Assembly: GCF_003253705.1 (NCBI RefSeq)
Contig: NZ_QKYU01000008.1
Coordinates: 115,525-179,524 of the forward strand
Reading direction: 5' to 3'
Length of the DNA: 64,000 nt
Source: Humitalea rosea
GTDB taxonomy: Bacteria; Pseudomonadota; Alphaproteobacteria; Acetobacterales; Acetobacteraceae
Both the position numbers and the translations under genes were made by a program. Below are positions 43,543-56,002 of the stretch, piece by piece. Below the pieces are notes generated by a model that was not told the origin of the DNA, did not search any database, and worked only from the letters and a program-made list of their open reading frames with translations. The first letter of the stretch is position 1. The number at the start of each line of letters is the position of its first letter.

Positions 43543-43778
43543 ACCTCACGGCCGACGGCAGGCCCGAAATCGACCGCGTCATGCCGGTTCGCGTCCGTGA
43601 TGCCCTCGACCAGTGCTGCGAGGTCAAACGCCGCCTCCGGCACTGGCTCGATGATGATGCGGCCGCCGTCCTCCCGGACCTCGACGGCCTGATCCAGCGA
43701 CAGATGGGCCGCCGTCATCACCGCGGCCGGGATGCGCACCGAGGCGCTGTTGCCCCATTTCTTCACGAAGACCTTCAT
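43536..43778 (-). CDS. mazE: MazE/AbrB-type antitoxin
   Basis: 80 residues. VFVKKWGNSASVRIPAAVMTAAHLSLDQAVEVREDGGRIIIEPV is a complete SpoVT-AbrB DNA-binding domain of the MazE type, and the acidic C-terminus (DLAALVEGITDANRHDAVDFG) should wrap the toxin. It would also bind its own promoter; TTGACA occurs at about 43810 on the minus strand. With mazF it forms a type II toxin-antitoxin pair. Confidence 0.92.
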   Translation of the reverse strand: MKVFVKKWGNSASVRIPAAVMTAAHLSLDQAVEVREDGGRIIIEPVPEAAFDLAALVEGITDANRHDAVDFGPAVGREVW

Positions 43779-43830
43779 GGCGCGGAGGCTAATGCAGTCG
43801 CGGCCTTTGTGTCAACATTGTCGATACATC

Positions 43831-46668
43831 CTAATTCTGCTCCACCCGCCACCGCGTCCAGGCCGAAATCTCCGGGATCCGCGTCGCCGATCCCCCCGGC
43901 CCGGTCAGGCGCAGCACCACCGGCGGCCCCTCCCCTGGCGGCACCGAGACCTGCATGTCCACCGTCCCCCGCGCCAGATCCACATCGCCCGTGAAGCGCG
44001 CGACGGCCCCGCCCTCGGCCACCAGCCCCGCATCGGTCAGCGCCCCGCGCCCGGCGGTGATGGTCAGCCCGGCGTCCAGGCGCTCCAGCGTCGTCGCCCC
44101 GGTCAGCAACCCGCGCCTGAGCCCGACCGCCGCCTCCTCCTGGTCCGGCAGCCGGGCCGCGGCGGCCACCGCCGGCACGTCGAAGCCAGTCAGCACGCCC
44201 GAGGACACCCCCATCCGCGCGGTGCCGCTCAGGGTCGAGAGCAGGGCGGCCGGCGCGCTGCCCCGGCCTTCCAGATGCAGCTCGCCCTCCAGCCGCCCCG
44301 CGGAGATATCCACCGGCAGGTCGAACAGCGGCCCCGAGATCGCCGCGCCACTGAGCCTGCCCTCCAGCAGCACGCGGGGGGCGAGCCCGGCCTCCAGCCG
44401 CAGGCTGCCGCTGAGGCTGCCCCCGGCGACGCGGCCCTCCCTCATCTCGATCACCGCGACGCTGTCGCCGAGGCTGAACTGGCCCTGCGCCTGCTCCACC
44501 ACCGGCAGGCCCGGGGCCTCGATCCGCTGGGCGCGCCAGGCGACATCGGCATCCCAGCCGGCCAGGGCCCGCAGCGGCAGCGGCACGCGGCTGCGGGGGG
44601 CGGGGCCAGGCAGCGGCAGGCGCTCGACCGTCACCCGCCCGGTCAGCTTCGGGCGCGGCCCGCTCAGCGCCAGCCCCCCCTGGCCGGAGACCCGCAGCTC
44701 GCCCGCCACCACATCCAGCCGCTCCGCCGTGATCCCGGTGGCGCCGATGCTGCCCTGCGCGACCACCGAGATCGAGCCCTCCCCCAGCCAGCGCGTGCCC
44801 TCGGGGCCGAAGGCCTCGGTCAGCAGCCGGGGCGCGCCGGGGTGGCGCAGGGTCACCGCACCGCTCGCCTTCAGCGCCGGCAGGTCCAGGGTCACCTGCG
44901 TCTCGGCGCGGACCTCGCCGAGTTCGCCCGCGGCACGCAGCACCAGCCCCTCGCCCGGCCCGCCGCCGGTGATCGTCAGCCGCAGCGGAAGCTGGGCGAG
45001 CGGTGTGCCATCCGGCCAGGTGCCCGGCACCAGCGCCAGCACCCCCACCGCCGAGCTGGCCGAAACCTCCAGCGACAAATCGGCGAAGCGCGGCGTGGGC
45101 GCCAGGGTAAAGCTGCCCGAGGCGGTCGCATCCGCCTCCCCCAGCCGCCCGGTGCCGCGCCGCAGGGTCAGCCGCCCCTGTTCCAGCGCGAGGTCGAGGG
45201 CCACGCGGTCGAGCCTCCTGCCCCACCAGTCCAGCCGCCCGGCCTCCAGCCGCAGATTGGCATCGAAGCCCGCCAGCGCCTGGCGCCAGGTGCCGAGGTC
45301 CCAGCCCTCGGGCAGCAGCCCGTCCAGCGACAGCCGGTCCAGCGTCAGCCCGAGCCCGATCGCCGGCCGCGCCCCGCCACGGAACAGCCCGGCCCCCGAG
45401 AGGCGGGTGCCATCGACCACGGCGGTCAGCTCGGGGATCGAGACCTGGCCATCCTCCAGCACCAGCCGGAACCGCCCGCTCGCCTCGCGCAGCCGCGCCG
45501 GGTCGGTGGCGCCCACCGGGGCCCTGAGCGCGTCCAGCGTGCTGCGCAGATCCGGCGCGGTGAAGCGCACCGAGAGTTCCAGCCGGGTCGCGGCACTGGC
45601 CCCGGCGATCTCGACCTCCGCATCCCCGGGCAGCAGCGCCGAGACATCGGAGAGGCTCAGCCGCTCGCCCTCCATGAAGGCGGCGCCGCGCAGGCGGCGC
45701 AACGCGATGCCGCGGAAGGTCGCGGCCTCGGCCGAGAGGTCGACCGACAGCGGCAGCCCGCGCGGCCCCGAGGCCAGCAACGCCGCCCCCCAGGCATCCA
45801 GATCCAGCCGGGCGGCGGCCAGCGCCAGATCCAGCCGCGGCTGGGGCGCAAGGCGCAAGGCCACCGCCCCCCGCGCCGGCGCGCCTTGCAGGTCGAGCGC
45901 CAGATCCTCCAGCGCCATCAGATCGCCGCCCGCGACGAAGCGCCCGGTGGCACGGAACGGCCCGGCGGGGGCCGGCACCAGCGCCGACAGATCCGGCCCG
46001 GAGGCCTCGACCCGGCCCTCGAAGCCGCCCTCCGGCTGCAACACGCCGACCGCCCGCAGCCCCGCGCCGGCGGCCGAAAGCGAGACCTCCAACGGCGCCA
46101 CCGCATCCCAGCCGGCGCGGCCGAGCGTCGCGCCGAAGCGCACCGGCAGGCCGCGCCAGGCGAAGCGGCCCTCGAAGCGCAACGCATCGGCGGCACCGCC
46201 GGAGCTGAGCTGACCGGCGAAGCCATCCAGCACGAGGTCGCCGATCCGCAGGCGGCCATCCTCGATCCGCGCCTCGATCACCGTCAGCCAGGCGGGGGCG
46301 CGGAAGGCTGAGACGCTGCTCGGCGGCCAGGCCAGGGTCAGCTCGGCGCCGGCCAGCACGATCTCGCGCGGCTGGATGCGGTTGGCGAGCAAGGCCGGCA
46401 GCGCCACCCGCATGCGCAGCACATTGGCGGTGAGGGCGAGGTCCTCGCCCGGCCCGCCGATGGAGATGCCGGCGGCCTCGATCGTCGGCTGGGGCAGCAG
46501 CACGAGGCGGATCGGCCCCTCGATGGTGACCGGCCGGCCGAGGCGCTGGGTGGCGATGGCGGCGATCTCCGGCCGCCAGCGTTCCCAATCCAGCAGCCGC
46601 GGCGCACCCCACACGATCCCGAGCAGCATCAAAGCGGCGGCGGCAAGGGCGAGGAGGGTGCGTAGCAT
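43831..46668 (-). CDS. AsmA-family envelope protein
   Basis: 945 residues from ATG 46668; the upstream part of the frame is a shadow of the oxoprolinase gene. An N-terminal membrane anchor (MLRTLLALAAAALMLLGIVWGA) is followed by VTIEGPIRLVLLPQPTIEAAGISIG, the AsmA signature, many beta strands of the bridge-like repeat, and the C-terminal TLSGTARMGVSSGVLTGFDVPA and ADLAR-like VDLARGTVDMQVSV. AsmA proteins form periplasmic channels for phospholipid transport to the outer membrane. The gene follows the oxoprolinase with a 73-bp gap. Confidence 0.87.
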   Translation of the reverse strand: MLRTLLALAAAALMLLGIVWGAPRLLDWERWRPEIAAIATQRLGRPVTIEGPIRLVLLPQPTIEAAGISIGGPGEDLALTANVLRMRVALPALLANRIQPREIVLAGAELTLAWPPSSVSAFRAPAWLTVIEARIEDGRLRIGDLVLDGFAGQLSSGGAADALRFEGRFAWRGLPVRFGATLGRAGWDAVAPLEVSLSAAGAGLRAVGVLQPEGGFEGRVEASGPDLSALVPAPAGPFRATGRFVAGGDLMALEDLALDLQGAPARGAVALRLAPQPRLDLALAAARLDLDAWGAALLASGPRGLPLSVDLSAEAATFRGIALRRLRGAAFMEGERLSLSDVSALLPGDAEVEIAGASAATRLELSVRFTAPDLRSTLDALRAPVGATDPARLREASGRFRLVLEDGQVSIPELTAVVDGTRLSGAGLFRGGARPAIGLGLTLDRLSLDGLLPEGWDLGTWRQALAGFDANLRLEAGRLDWWGRRLDRVALDLALEQGRLTLRRGTGRLGEADATASGSFTLAPTPRFADLSLEVSASSAVGVLALVPGTWPDGTPLAQLPLRLTITGGGPGEGLVLRAAGELGEVRAETQVTLDLPALKASGAVTLRHPGAPRLLTEAFGPEGTRWLGEGSISVVAQGSIGATGITAERLDVVAGELRVSGQGGLALSGPRPKLTGRVTVERLPLPGPAPRSRVPLPLRALAGWDADVAWRAQRIEAPGLPVVEQAQGQFSLGDSVAVIEMREGRVAGGSLSGSLRLEAGLAPRVLLEGRLSGAAISGPLFDLPVDISAGRLEGELHLEGRGSAPAALLSTLSGTARMGVSSGVLTGFDVPAVAAAARLPDQEEAAVGLRRGLLTGATTLERLDAGLTITAGRGALTDAGLVAEGGAVARFTGDVDLARGTVDMQVSVPPGEGPPVVLRLTGPGGSATRIPEISAWTRWRVEQN

Positions 46669-46741
46669 TGCTTCGACGGGAAGCACCCCGCCGGGCGCGA
46701 CGCAAGCCTTAAGCCAGAGAAGCCTTGCGCTCAGAGGCCGG

Positions 46742-50359
<3,618 letters not shown>

Positions 50360-50392
50360 GGGCGGGGTCCTTCGGGTCGGTGCGGCAAAACC

Positions 50393-50418
50393 TTGACGAT
50401 TTACCGATGATTCGTCAA
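50393..50418. promoter_or_regulatory. Inverted repeat in the oxoprolinase/regulator intergenic region
   Basis: TTGACGA-N12-TCGTCAA, perfect 7-bp arms. It is 34 bp before the oxoprolinase start and 10 bp before the regulator start at 50428. Candidate operator of that regulator. Confidence 0.55.
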
Positions 50419-50427
50419 CGTTGTCGC

Positions 50428-50940
50428 ATGGCCGGTTCCCCCGTCAGTATCGTCTCCTCAGCGCATCTGGCCGCCGGCAGCGCGCCGGCCTTGTCGGAGG
50501 CCGAATACGGGCTGCTGCTGGCCGGCCACGCCTTCAACCGCTGGATCATCCGCTGCATGGCGGCAGCCGGGCAGCCGGGGCTTTCGGCGACGGATGTGCT
50601 GGTGCTGCATACCGTGCACCACCGCGACCGGCCGAAGCGGCTGGCGGAGATCGGGCTGGTGCTCGGGATCGAGGACCAGCACCTCGTGGTCTATGCCGTG
50701 CGCAAGCTGGCGGGGCTGGGGTTGGTTGAGACGGCCCGCGTGGGCAAGGAATCGCTGGTCACGGCAACCGCCGCCGGCCAGGCGCTGTGCGCGCGCTACG
50801 CCGAGGTGCGGGAGGCGCTGCTGGCGGAGACGGTGGCGGCGGGCGGGCCGGCGGCGCAGTCGCTCAGTGAGGCGGCAGCGATCCTGCGGGCGCTGGCCGG
50901 GGCCTATGACCAGGCGGCAAGGGCGGCGGTGACGCTGTAG
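50428..50940 (+). CDS. Winged-helix regulator (MarR-like)
   Basis: 170 residues from ATG 50428; ATGs at 50407 and a start at 50380 fall in the palindrome. SEAEYGLLLAGHAFNRWIIRCMAAAGQPGLSATDVLVLHTVHHRDRPKRLAEIGLVLGIEDQHLVVYAVRKLAGLGLVETARVGKESLVTAT reads as a MarR-type fold with the recognition helix IEDQHLVVYAVRKL. This subfamily is often adjacent to oxoprolinase/hydantoinase genes. Probably controls the divergent gene and itself. Confidence 0.82.
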   Translation: MAGSPVSIVSSAHLAAGSAPALSEAEYGLLLAGHAFNRWIIRCMAAAGQPGLSATDVLVLHTVHHRDRPKRLAEIGLVLGIEDQHLVVYAVRKLAGLGLVETARVGKESLVTATAAGQALCARYAEVREALLAETVAAGGPAAQSLSEAAAILRALAGAYDQAARAAVTL

Positions 50941-50952
50941 GCGGCCGCGCGG

Positions 50953-51057
50953 CTACCGCCGCCGCCGCAGCCAAAGCGTGATCATCATCACCGACACCAG
51001 GATGACCATCCCGGTCCGATTCTGCGCGATCCATTCCAGCGCCTGATCCAACAGCAT
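50953..51057 (-). CDS. Possible 34-residue membrane protein
   Basis: MLLDQALEWIAQNRTGMVIL continues VSVMMITLWLRRRR. One membrane helix flanked by a positive C-terminus is a common form of small inner-membrane proteins. A G6 stretch about 7 nt upstream could serve as ribosome binding site. Too short for a firm call. Confidence 0.4.
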   Translation of the reverse strand: MLLDQALEWIAQNRTGMVILVSVMMITLWLRRRR

Positions 51058-51208
51058 GTGCTTGCCCCCCTGTCCCGCGCCGGCTGTAGGGCGCGCCCGG
51101 CATTTCGGCAAACCGCGCCCGCCCCCCCCCGAAACTTCTCGCACCACGGCGGCGCCGGGGCGGGCTAGATTGGGGCTGCGACGGCCGCCCCCCTCCCTAG
51201 CAAGATCG

Positions 51209-51240
51209 GTAAGGGCGTAAGATGGTAAGGCAGTAAGGGG
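51209..51240 (+). repeat. Four tandem 8-bp GTAAGNNN repeats
   Basis: GTAAG at 51209, 51217, 51225 and 51233, exact 8-bp spacing, in the otherwise GC-rich leader of the DjlA-like gene. Meaning unknown. Confidence 0.8.
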
Positions 51241-51311
51241 ATTCAGCGGTCGCGCTGCCCCGCGCTCTCTGCGTACCACATGTGACCGCGACACTACGGA
51301 ACCGAAGCAGC

Positions 51312-52070
51312 TTGAGCATCTGGGGCAAGATCATCGGGGGGGCGGCGGGTTTCCTCATGGGCGGGCCGGCCGGCGCCGTCATGGGGGCATCGCTCGGGCA
51401 TGCCGCCGATACCGGGGCCATGGGGGGCATGCCGCGCGCGGCGGACCTGACCGCGATGCTGGGCAACAAGGAGACGCTGTTCGCCGTCTCGGTGGTGGTG
51501 CTCTCGGCCAAGCTCGCCAAGGTGGACGGGCCGGTGAAGCGGTCGGAGATCGCCGCCTTCCGCGCCCAGTTCCGCATCCCGGAGGAGAATCTGCGCGAGG
51601 TCGGGCGGCTGTTCGACCAGGCGCGGGAGAATGCGACGGGCTACGAGCCCTTCGCCCAGCGCCTCGGCCAGGCCTTCCGCGACAACAAGGTGATGCTGGA
51701 GGATGTGCTGCACGCGCTCTTCGCCATCGCCCGCGCCGATGGGCCGCCGACGCGGTCGGAGCTGGAGTTCCTCGGCACCGTCCATGCCCGCTTCGGGCTG
51801 GAGGCCGCGGCCTGGGAACGCGCGCTGCGGGGCTATGTCGCCGGGCAGCGGCATGAGGTGGACAAGGTGGACCCCTATGCCGTGCTGGGCGTGCGGGAGG
51901 ATGCCCCGGATAGCGAGGTCCGCGCCGCCTGGCGCGCCCTGATGCGCGACCACCACCCGGACAGCCTGGCCGCGCGGGGGGTGCCCGAGGCCTTCGCCAA
52001 GCGGGCGACGGACAAGGTCGCGGAGATCAATGCGGCATGGGACCGGATCAAGCGGGCCCGGGGGCTTTAG
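51312..52070 (+). CDS. djlA: DjlA-like TerB plus J-domain protein
   Basis: 252 residues from TTG 51312; the family starts (M)SIWGKIIGGAAGF, so the GTG at 51282 is less likely. A Gly-rich start possibly inserted in the membrane (GKIIGGAAGFLMGGPAGAVMGASLGHAAD), TerB domain (FAVSVVVLSAKLAKVDGPVKRSEIAAFRAQF), and C-terminal J domain (DPYAVLGVREDAPDSEVRAAWRALMRDHHPD with HPD). It would stimulate DnaK at the inner membrane. Complete. Confidence 0.88.
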   Translation: MSIWGKIIGGAAGFLMGGPAGAVMGASLGHAADTGAMGGMPRAADLTAMLGNKETLFAVSVVVLSAKLAKVDGPVKRSEIAAFRAQFRIPEENLREVGRLFDQARENATGYEPFAQRLGQAFRDNKVMLEDVLHALFAIARADGPPTRSELEFLGTVHARFGLEAAAWERALRGYVAGQRHEVDKVDPYAVLGVREDAPDSEVRAAWRALMRDHHPDSLAARGVPEAFAKRATDKVAEINAAWDRIKRARGL

Positions 52071-52088
52071 AACGGGGGCTTTAGGCCG

Positions 52089-53663
52089 ATGTATGATGTG
52101 ATCGTGGTCGGTGCCGGCTCGGCCGGCGCGCCGCTTGCCGCGCGGCTGTCGGAGGATGGGCACCGCCGCGTGCTGCTGCTGGAGGCCGGGCGGGACTGGC
52201 GCGCGGCCGAGGCGCCGGCGGCGCTGCGCAGCGCCAACATCATCCCCTTCATGCATGACCCAGCGCATCAGGCGGCCTGGCAATGGCCCGGGCTGATGAC
52301 GCGGCGGACCGCGGTGCAGGCGCCGCGCTTCTACTGGCGCGGCAAGGCCATGGGCGGGTCGTCCACCGTCAATGCGCAGATCGCCATCCGCGGCGTGCCG
52401 GCGGCCTTCGACGCCTGGGCGGAGTTCGGCTGCGAGGGCTGGTCGGCCGAGGATGTGATGCCGATCTACGACGCCATCGAGGATGACGCCGAAACCGGCA
52501 CCGCCCCCGGCATCCGCCAGGGGGGGCCGCTGCCGGTCTATCGCATGCCGGTCGCGGAATGGGGCGCGGTCGATCTCGGGCTGCGCGATGCGGCGCTGGC
52601 GGCGGGCTATCCCTGGAAGGCGGATCTGAACGCGCCGGAGGGCGAGGGCGTCTCCTGCAACCCGATCAACCTGCGCGACGGGCTGCGGGTGACGACCAAT
52701 GACGGCTACCTGGAACCGGCGCGGGGGCGGGCAAACCTGACCATCCGCGGCGGCGCGCTGGTGGACCGGGTGCTGTTCGACGGCAAGCGGGCGCGCGGCG
52801 TGCGGGTCCGGCTGGATGGCGCGTGGCAGGAGATCGCGGCGCGCGAGGTGGTGCTCTGCGCCGGCGCCATCCATAGCCCGGCGATGCTGATGCGCTCGGG
52901 GATCGGCCCGGCGGCGGCGCTGGCGGGGCTCGGCATCCCGGTGGTGAAGGATCTGCCCGGCGTCGGGCAGAACCTGATGGACCATCCGATCCTGCGCGCC
53001 AGCATGGCGCTGAAGCCCGGCTTCCGGGCGCAAGGCGCCGATGCGCGCCACACCAATTGCTGCCTGACCTATAGCAGCGGCCTCGGCGGCGGTGGCGAGC
53101 GGGACATGATCATGATCGCCTACAATCATCGCGGCCTGACGCCCGATGGCGGGCCGGCGAGCGATGGCGCGGTGGGGGTCGCGCTCTACGACGCGTTTTC
53201 GCGCGGGGCGTTGCGGCTGGTCTCGGCCGACCCCGAGGCCCAGCCGGAGGTCGAGGAGAACATGCTGGCCGATCCGCGCGACCGGCTGCGGCTGCGCGAC
53301 GGGGTGCGGCGGCTGGCGGCGCTGACCGCGCTGGCGCCGCTGGCGGAGATCGCCGCCGCGATCACCTTCGGCGACAGCGGCCTCTCGATGGCGCGGGCGG
53401 CGGCCCTTGAGGATGACGCGCTGGACGACATCATGCTGCGCGAGGCGAGCGACATCCAGCACGCCGCCGGCACCTGCCGCATGACGGCCTATGAGGACCA
53501 GCGCGGCGTGCTGGACCCGGAATTGAAGGTGCGCGGCGTCGAGGGGCTGCGCGTCGCCGATGCCTCGATCATGCCGACGGATTGCCGCGCCAATCTGCAC
53601 TTCACCTGCGTGATGATCGGCGAGGCGCTGGCGCGGCGGATGCGGGCCGAGGCGCGCCGGTGA
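52089..53663 (+). CDS. GMC-family FAD oxidoreductase (choline dehydrogenase-like)
   Basis: 524 residues. FAD motif VIVVGAGSAGAPLAARLSEDGHRRVLLLEAG, the GMC signatures GKAMGGSSTVNAQIAIRG and AGAIHSPAMLMRSGIGPAAALAGLGI, and the C-terminal AGTCRMTAYEDQRGVLDPELKVRGVEGLRVADASIMP with the catalytic His replaced by the CRM..E context and His in NLHFTCVMIGE. Oxidises an alcohol; substrate unknown. GMC alcohol dehydrogenases are abundant in acetic acid bacteria. It overlaps the amidase gene by 1 bp. Confidence 0.88.
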   Translation: MYDVIVVGAGSAGAPLAARLSEDGHRRVLLLEAGRDWRAAEAPAALRSANIIPFMHDPAHQAAWQWPGLMTRRTAVQAPRFYWRGKAMGGSSTVNAQIAIRGVPAAFDAWAEFGCEGWSAEDVMPIYDAIEDDAETGTAPGIRQGGPLPVYRMPVAEWGAVDLGLRDAALAAGYPWKADLNAPEGEGVSCNPINLRDGLRVTTNDGYLEPARGRANLTIRGGALVDRVLFDGKRARGVRVRLDGAWQEIAAREVVLCAGAIHSPAMLMRSGIGPAAALAGLGIPVVKDLPGVGQNLMDHPILRASMALKPGFRAQGADARHTNCCLTYSSGLGGGGERDMIMIAYNHRGLTPDGGPASDGAVGVALYDAFSRGALRLVSADPEAQPEVEENMLADPRDRLRLRDGVRRLAALTALAPLAEIAAAITFGDSGLSMARAAALEDDALDDIMLREASDIQHAAGTCRMTAYEDQRGVLDPELKVRGVEGLRVADASIMPTDCRANLHFTCVMIGEALARRMRAEARR

Positions 53664-54340
53664 TGCGCCGCATCGAGGCCCCGAGCCCGAACCACGACGA
53701 ACGCGACGCGCCGGTGGATGTGCTGATCCTGCACTACACCGACATGATGACCGGGGCCGCGGCCATCGCCCGGCTGCGCGACCCGCAGGCGAAGGTCTCG
53801 GCGCATTACGTGGTCGAGGAGGATGGCACCGTCTTCCACCTGGTGCCGGAGGAGCGCCGCGCCTGGCACGCCGGCATCTCCCATTGGCGCGGGCATGAGC
53901 AGTTGAACGGCCGCAGCATCGGCATCGAGGTCGTGAACCCCGGCCATTCCTGCGGCTACCGCCCCTTCCCCGCCTTGCAGATGGCGGCGGTCTGCGACCT
54001 GTGCCTGGAGATCCTGTCCCGCCACCCGATCCCGGCGCGCAATGTGGTGGCCCATTCGGACGTCTCGCCGGATCGGAAACGCGACCCGGGGGAGTTGTTC
54101 GACTGGCAGGGGCTGGCGGAGAACGGCGTCGGCCGGTTTCCCGCCGGCGTGGCGGGCGATGATCCGGCGCCGGCCGATCCGGCCGAATTACGCGCGCTGC
54201 TGGCCGCCATCGGCTATCGCCAGGATCTGCCCGATGCGGTGCTCTTCACCGCCTTCCAACGCCATTGGCGCGCGGAGCGGGTCGATGGCCGCGCCGATGC
54301 CGGCACGCTTGCGCGGGCGAAGGCGGTTGCCGCAGGCTGA
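53663..54340 (+). CDS. N-acetylmuramoyl-L-alanine amidase (AmpD/AmiD family)
   Basis: 225 residues from ATG 53663. VDVLILHYTDMMTG (zinc His), VSAHYVVEEDGTVFHLVPEERRAWHAGISHWRG, SIGIEVVNPGHSCGYRPF and NVVAHSDVSPDRKRDPGELFDW (zinc His and Asp-Arg-Lys) are the amidase_2 signature. The C-terminal ~70 residues look like a PG_binding_1 domain (ELRALLAAIGYRQD, RHW). No signal peptide, so it would cut anhydro-muropeptides in the cytoplasm, in wall recycling. It fits the wall cluster that follows. Confidence 0.9.
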   Translation: MRRIEAPSPNHDERDAPVDVLILHYTDMMTGAAAIARLRDPQAKVSAHYVVEEDGTVFHLVPEERRAWHAGISHWRGHEQLNGRSIGIEVVNPGHSCGYRPFPALQMAAVCDLCLEILSRHPIPARNVVAHSDVSPDRKRDPGELFDWQGLAENGVGRFPAGVAGDDPAPADPAELRALLAAIGYRQDLPDAVLFTAFQRHWRAERVDGRADAGTLARAKAVAAG

Positions 54341-54360
54341 GGCCGAGAGGGAGCACTCCG

Positions 54361-54747
54361 ATGCTGGACCACATTGGCCTTGTCGTATCCGACCTGGAGC
54401 GCTCCAGGCGCTTCTACCTCGCAGCCCTGCCGCCGCTCGGCATCGGCGTCGAGATGGAGGTGACGGCGGAAGAAACCGGCGGTCACGCCCATCTCGGCCT
54501 CGGCACCGCGGGCAAGCCGTTCTTCTGGGTCAGCGGTGGCGCCGCCGCCTCCGGTCCCATCCATGTCGCCTTCACCGCGACCACGCGGGCTGCGGTCGAT
54601 GCCTTTCATGCGGCGGCGCTGGCGGCGGGCGGCCGCGACAATGGCGGGCCGGGGCTTCGCCCGCATTACCACCCGAACTACTACGCCGCCTTCGTCTTCG
54701 ACCCCGACGGCAACAACATCGAGGCGGTCTGCCACACACCGGCTTGA
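54361..54747 (+). CDS. VOC-family protein
   Basis: 128 residues from ATG 54361 (GGGAG upstream). MLDHIGLVVSDLERSRRFYLAALPPLGI, GKPFFWV, IHVAFTATTRAAVDAFHAAALAAGGRDNG and YHPNYYAAFVFDPDGNNIEAVCHTP are the short VOC subfamily. The metal ligands His4, His68 and Glu121 appear kept. Function unknown; rnpB starts 32 bp on. Confidence 0.88.
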   Translation: MLDHIGLVVSDLERSRRFYLAALPPLGIGVEMEVTAEETGGHAHLGLGTAGKPFFWVSGGAAASGPIHVAFTATTRAAVDAFHAAALAAGGRDNGGPGLRPHYHPNYYAAFVFDPDGNNIEAVCHTPA

Positions 54748-54778
54748 CCTGACCGGCCCAGGCGCGCATCCCCCGCGC

Positions 54779-55202
54779 GGTGCCAGGTGGCCAGACGACC
54801 GCGGGCCGGGGAGCGATCCCCGGTCGGAGGAAAGTCCGGGCTCCATGGAAGGACGGTGCCGGCCAACGGCCGGCGAGGGTCAAACCTCAGGGAAAGTGCC
54901 ACAGAAAACAAACCGCCCGGACGGGCGACCCCTTACGGGGTGACCCCTCCAGGCATGGGTGAAACGGTGGGGCAAAAGCCCACCGCGCCCCCGGCAACGG
55001 GGGCGGCACGGCAAACCCCACCGGGAGCAAGGCCGAATAGGGGCGGCCGGGCCGAGGCGGAGCGATCCACCGGACGCCAGGGGCCTTTCAACCCGCCGCC
55101 CGGGTTGGCCGCGTGAAGCCTGCGGTGACGCAGGCTCCAGAGGAATGGTCGTCCGCGCCCGCAAGGGCGTGACAGAACCCGGCTTATCGGCCGCCTGGCA
55201 CC
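54779..55202 (+). ncRNA. rnpB: RNase P RNA
   Basis: P1 arms GGTGCCAGGTGGCC and GGCCGCCTGGCACC close a 424-nt RNA. GAGGAAAGTCCGGGCTCCA near 54831 and AGGGAAAGTGCCACAG near 54890 are the conserved P4/J-region of type A RNase P RNA, and AGAACCCGGCTTAT lies near the 3' end. It cuts 5' leaders from tRNA precursors. Confidence 0.95.
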
Positions 55203-55229
55203 TTTTACCCGATAGTATTGACCAAGGCT

Positions 55230-55244
55230 CCCCGCGTTGCGGGG
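55230..55244. terminator. Short stem-loop after rnpB
   Basis: CCCCGC-GTT-GCGGGG, 28 bp after the RNA, no T-run. Probable 3' end element. Confidence 0.4.
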
Positions 55245-55271
55245 CCGCGTCTTATCGAATGTTGAAGTGAG

Positions 55272-55287
55272 GTCACGCGCGCGTGAC
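55272..55287. promoter_or_regulatory. 16-bp perfect palindrome upstream of the dcw promoter
   Basis: GTCACGCGCGCGTGAC with no mismatch. It lies about 15-30 bp before the likely -35 region. Confidence 0.6.
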
Positions 55288-55300
55288 AATTGTTCGTTGT

Positions 55301-55331
55301 TTGTTCGTGTCACTTCTTCACGAATTATAAA
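55301..55331 (+). promoter_or_regulatory. Probable dcw promoter
   Basis: TTGTTC (55301-55306) and TTATAA (55325-55330), spaced 18 bp, in the only AT-rich stretch between rnpB and mraZ. Confidence 0.4.
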
Positions 55332-55354
55332 ATCCCACCCGAAGGCGTTAACAA

Positions 55355-55397
55355 CCCTTGGTTGCCCAAATCCACCCATGCTATCCCATGTCCACCC
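55355..55397 (-). promoter_or_regulatory. Candidate MraZ-box array
   Basis: CCC triplets at 55355, 55365, 55375, 55385 and 55395, i.e. exactly 10 bp apart; three read TGGG on the minus strand. MraZ of E. coli binds TGGGN repeats spaced 10 bp upstream of its own gene. Here the orientation is reversed and the array is about 180 bp before mraZ, downstream of the likely promoter. Confidence 0.55.
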
Positions 55398-55573
55398 GCG
55401 AGAGACCCAGTACTCAGGGGGGTGAGGGGTCTCCGATCAGACGGGTGGGTCGGGCGAGCCGGCAGGGTCGGGGGGCCTTGCCGGCCGCTCCGATCAGGCC
55501 AAGCCAACCAGGGGAGGGGGCGCCGGAACATGACGCGTTTCCCTCACAACACCGCCCCTGACCGGGCCGCCCG

Positions 55574-56002
55574 ATGAGCGCCTTTCTCGGCACGCACGCG
55601 GTCAAGCTGGACCGCAAGGGCCGCCTTTCGGTGCCCTCGGCCTTCCGCAATGCGCTCTCGCGCCTGGGCACCGAGGATCTCGTGCTGCGCCCGTCGCGCC
55701 GCCTGCCCTGCATCGAGGCCCTGCCCCAGCCCGCCTTCGACGCCCAGGCCCGCGCGCTGGACGCGCTCGACCCCTTTTCCGAGGAACGCGAAGACCTGGC
55801 CTCCGAACTCTATTCCGACGCCTTCCCGATGCGCCCCGACACCGAAGGCCGCGTGACACTGCCGGATACACTCGCGAAACACGCCGCCCTGACCGACAGC
55901 CTGCTCTGTGTCGGCCTGGGCACACATTTCCAGCTTTGGGAGCCGGCGGCCTGGGCGGCGCGCTCGGCCGCCCTGCGCACCCGCTCGCGCGGTGCCGCAT
56001 GA
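55574..56002 (+). CDS. mraZ: MraZ, transcriptional repressor of the division cluster
   Basis: 142 residues. Two AbrB-like halves: [25 protein letters not shown] and [25 protein letters not shown], each with the DxxGR motif. First gene of the dcw operon; it should form a ring that binds direct repeats in its own leader. It overlaps rsmH by 4 bp. Confidence 0.93.
   Translation: MSAFLGTHAVKLDRKGRLSVPSAFRNALSRLGTEDLVLRPSRRLPCIEALPQPAFDAQARALDALDPFSEEREDLASELYSDAFPMRPDTEGRVTLPDTLAKHAALTDSLLCVGLGTHFQLWEPAAWAARSAALRTRSRGAA

Noticed and set aside
43775..46705. 976-codon minus-strand frame overlapping the AsmA gene
   Set aside because: Almost only Arg, Gly and Ala with no domain; the AsmA frame has anchor and signature.
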